From Lachnospiraceae bacterium UBA3772 (GTDB taxonomy: Bacteria > Bacillota > Clostridia > Lachnospirales > Lachnospiraceae), in NCBI GenBank assembly GCA_002371025.1, contig DFFQ01000012.1, forward strand, positions 382 through 9,481: 9,100 nt of DNA, read 5' to 3'. The position numbers and the translations under genes were made by a program. Below, piece by piece: positions 7,898 through 9,100 of the stretch. The notes beneath the pieces were generated by a model that saw nothing but the letters and a program-made list of their open reading frames with translations, was not told the origin of the DNA and made no database searches. Position 1 is the first letter of the stretch. Each line of letters opens with the position of its first letter.

Positions 7898-8213
7898 ATT
7901 TATGAGAATAATATTGTTTTTTGATTTGCCTATGGTAACAAAAGAAGACATTAGAAGATACAATCGTTTTCATAAATTTCTGATCAAAGAAGGATTTATT
8001 ATGATTCAGTACTCAGTGTATGCAAAATTAGCTCTTAACAAATCAATTATATCTCAGGTTAAGAAGCGTTTAGATAAAAATAAACCACCAAATGGAAATA
8101 TTGCTATTTTAGAAATAACAGAGAAACAATTTGCAGGTATTCAGTGGATTTTAGGTCAAAAAGTCAGTTATGTGTTAGACACAACAGATAAAGTAACCAT
8201 TTACGATGAATAA
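7887..8213 (+). CDS. cas2: Cas2, partner of the Cas1 integrase
   Basis: Cas2 is the small dimeric scaffold that holds the prespacer between two Cas1 dimers. The product is 108 aa, with a ferredoxin-like fold suggested by MRIILFFDLPM at residues 6-16 (Asp13 is the conserved Asp of the family) and EGFIMIQYSVYAKL (31-44), both typical of type II-A Cas2. ATG 7887 gives the extra MSFRF before the core, as seen in other type II-A proteins; ATG 7902 (residue 6) is the alternative. The start overlaps the end of cas1 by 11 bases and the stop overlaps the start of csn2 by 8, which indicates translational coupling. Confidence 0.95.
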   Translation: MSFRFMRIILFFDLPMVTKEDIRRYNRFHKFLIKEGFIMIQYSVYAKLALNKSIISQVKKRLDKNKPPNGNIAILEITEKQFAGIQWILGQKVSYVLDTTDKVTIYDE

Positions 8214-8925
8214 AATTACCCTATCAAGATATGGCATAGATCCACCAATAGAAATACCAGATGGTTTTTTTGCAACATTAGTTGTGGAACCAAAGAACAT
8301 TTTTTACAAGTATGTTTCAGAATTAAAAAATCAGATCGAGGGATGCACTGAACAAAATTTTCATTTAATTTTTAATAACAACACTCTTCCTATGGATAAG
8401 CACGCCTTTGGAATCTTTGATTTTTTTAACTTAAACCTAAATTCTAAAACAATAACTAATTTATTATTAAAAAAGCTTGGTGATTTTCTTGTTAGAACGA
8501 ACCAGGAAGAGAGGATCACAAATATCGAAAAAAACATTTACGAAATTATTGATGATTTTAGTTTATCATCCGGATTAAACATTGAGTATAACGAATCAAT
8601 CAACGCAACTACTTTAGCAAAACTTTGCGGGCTGAAAATTTCAGACTCTTCTTTATCACTATTAGAAAAAGTATTCAACTACATAGATCTTTATTGTGAA
8701 TTATTACCAACAAAAATATTTATTCTTGTTTTTGGAAAAGAGTTTTTTACTCTTGATGAAGTATATCAATTGTATGAACATTGCTATGATAAACAATTAC
8801 GATTGTTGATTGTAGAAAATTCTGATTCTTACCCCCTTCTGAAAAATGAAAACAGATTAATAATCGATCAAGATCAATGCATCATTACTCAAAACAATGC
8901 TTTGTCTCACAATATTCTAATCTAA
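8206..8925 (+). CDS. csn2: Csn2, type II-A adaptation protein
   Basis: Csn2 is the signature protein of subtype II-A. In known cases it forms a tetrameric ring that binds the ends of double-stranded DNA and is needed with Cas1, Cas2 and Cas9 for spacer uptake. The product has 239 aa, slightly longer than the short Csn2 form (about 220 aa). I recognise it from overall layout rather than a single motif: an N-terminal beta-rich domain with FFATLVVEPKNIFYKYVSEL (about 21-40), a helical middle with NIEYNESINATTLAKLCGLKI, then KIFILVFGKEFFTLDEVYQLY, matching the [21 protein letters not shown] segment of streptococcal Csn2. The position after cas2 with an 8-base overlap supports the call. The tracrRNA promoter begins directly after its stop. 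Confidence 0.92.
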   Translation: MNKITLSRYGIDPPIEIPDGFFATLVVEPKNIFYKYVSELKNQIEGCTEQNFHLIFNNNTLPMDKHAFGIFDFFNLNLNSKTITNLLLKKLGDFLVRTNQEERITNIEKNIYEIIDDFSLSSGLNIEYNESINATTLAKLCGLKISDSSLSLLEKVFNYIDLYCELLPTKIFILVFGKEFFTLDEVYQLYEHCYDKQLRLLIVENSDSYPLLKNENRLIIDQDQCIITQNNALSHNILI

Positions 8926-8956
8926 TTGTGCTCAGATTTTCTTTTCATAGTATAAT
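8926..8956 (+). promoter_or_regulatory. Predicted tracrRNA promoter
   Basis: A perfect TATAAT lies at 8951-8956. The best -35 is TTGTGC (8926-8931) with a long 19-base spacer, so the -35 is weak. Transcription would begin near 8963, inside the start of the anti-repeat. The promoter sits immediately after the csn2 stop and points towards the array. Confidence 0.7.
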
Positions 8957-8957
8957 T

Positions 8958-8980
8958 GGATCAACACAGCGAGTTCAGAT
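8958..8980 (+). repeat. tracrRNA anti-repeat
   Basis: It pairs with the first repeat as follows. Lower stem of 6 bp: repeat 9080-9085 with 8975-8980, including a G-U at the first base. Bulge: GA (9086-9087) opposite GAGT (8971-8974). Upper stem: 9088-9093 with 8965-8970, six Watson-Crick pairs; one C/A mismatch (9094/8964); then five more pairs including one U-G (9095-9099 with 8959-8963). The shape is that of the S. pyogenes duplex. Confidence 0.85.
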
Positions 8981-9027
8981 AAATTTTTTACACATCGTTG
9001 ATTGTTTCGAGAAATCGATTATTCAAT

Positions 9028-9046
9028 TGCTGGCGAGGAGTCAGCA
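9028..9046 (+). other. Hairpin in the tracrRNA body
   Basis: TGCTGGC (9028-9034) pairs with GTCAGCA (9040-9046), seven pairs with one G-U, around a GAGGA loop. Position and size fit a 3' tracrRNA stem-loop comparable to the last hairpin of the S. pyogenes tracrRNA. It lacks a directly following T-run, so it is not a standard terminator. Confidence 0.55.
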
Positions 9047-9079
9047 TCGCAGCTAACAGATAACATTTTTATAACATAG

Positions 9080-9100
9080 GTCTGAGAGCTGTGCTGATTA
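9080..9100 (+). CRISPR. First CRISPR repeat, cut by the window end
   Basis: The last 21 bases begin GTCTGAGAGC and continue TGTGCTGATT. They match the start of type II-A repeats (S. pyogenes begins GTTTTAGAGCTATGCTG) and are complementary to the anti-repeat at 8958-8980. Type II-A repeats are usually 36 bases, so about 15 bases and all spacers should lie beyond the window. Orientation is the same as the cas genes. Repetition itself cannot be seen here; the call rests on similarity and on complementarity to the tracrRNA. Confidence 0.8.

Larger units (their letters stand above)
8958..9070 (+). ncRNA. Predicted tracrRNA, located between csn2 and the CRISPR array
   Basis: tracrRNA pairs with the repeat part of the array RNA, permits RNase III processing and forms the scaffold bound by Cas9. 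The 5' part (8958-8980) is complementary to the first CRISPR repeat. The body is 8981 onward: a T-run (8984-8989), a segment with weak possible stems (about 8994-9027) and a 7-bp hairpin at 9028-9046. The 3' end is uncertain: the only later T-run is TTTTT at 9066-9070, 19 bases after the hairpin, so it could end after the hairpin, at this T-run, or read into the array. I do not see the S. pyogenes nexus sequence GGCTAGTCC. Call is based on the anti-repeat, the promoter and the cas context. Confidence 0.8.
8926..9079 (+). promoter_or_regulatory. CRISPR leader region (shared with the tracrRNA gene)
   Basis: The 154 bases between csn2 and the first repeat are where the leader must lie: array promoter and the sequence that Cas1-Cas2 reads at the integration site. 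Nearly all of it is taken up by the tracrRNA gene. The part next to the repeat (9061-9079) is A+T-rich and ends in ATAACATAG. I see no second clear promoter for the array alone. Confidence 0.6.

Noticed and set aside
8984..8989. T6 run as a terminator of a very short tracrRNA
   Set aside because: No hairpin lies directly before it in the same RNA; the anti-repeat pairs only with the repeat, so an intrinsic terminator is not formed.

Overview
The window joins two unlike stretches of DNA. Positions 1-2162 look like the ordinary chromosome of a Gram-negative (outer-membrane) bacterium. They hold the tail of a SNF2-family helicase, mlaC and mlaB of the outer-membrane lipid-asymmetry pathway, and a secreted small protein on the opposite strand. 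MlaC and MlaB point to a proteobacterium. A host-associated gammaproteobacterium such as a Succinivibrionaceae member is my guess from general feel, not something the sequence proves. Positions from about 2400 to 9100 are much richer in A+T: bases 901-960 have 34 G+C of 60, bases 4801-4860 have 17 of 60. This part carries a complete, intact type II-A CRISPR-Cas locus.

Layout: SNF2 helicase C-terminus (1-237, +); a short spacer with small direct repeats; mlaC (512-1165, +) and mlaB (1176-1478, +), closely coupled; a strong, probably two-way terminator (1497-1528); a secreted protein facing mlaB (1578-2162, -); a 552-base spacer that contains the junction and the cas promoter; then cas9 (2715-7001), cas1 (7007-7897), cas2 (7887-8213) and csn2 (8206-8925), all on the + strand. 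The last four genes are separated by 5 bases or overlap by 11 and 8 bases, so they should form one operon. Cas9 (1428 aa) keeps all recognisable RuvC and HNH catalytic residues, and Cas1 keeps its Glu-His-Glu triad.

The most informative part is the last 175 bases. Just after csn2 is a perfect TATAAT (8951-8956). It is followed at once by a sequence (8958-8980) complementary to the first CRISPR repeat, whose first 21 bases close the window (9080-9100). The pairing has the same architecture as the Streptococcus pyogenes crRNA:tracrRNA duplex: a 6-bp lower stem, a GA/GAGT bulge and an upper stem. Two lower-stem pairs differ from S. pyogenes in both partners, which supports a real tracrRNA. The tracrRNA gene therefore occupies the array leader, between csn2 and the first repeat and in the same direction as the array, rather than lying upstream of cas9 as in S. 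pyogenes.

How the parts should work together: Cas1-Cas2, helped by Csn2 and Cas9, would add spacers at the leader-repeat junction (9079/9080). The array RNA would pair with the tracrRNA, and RNase III of the host would process the duplex for use by Cas9. The spacers lie beyond the end of the window.
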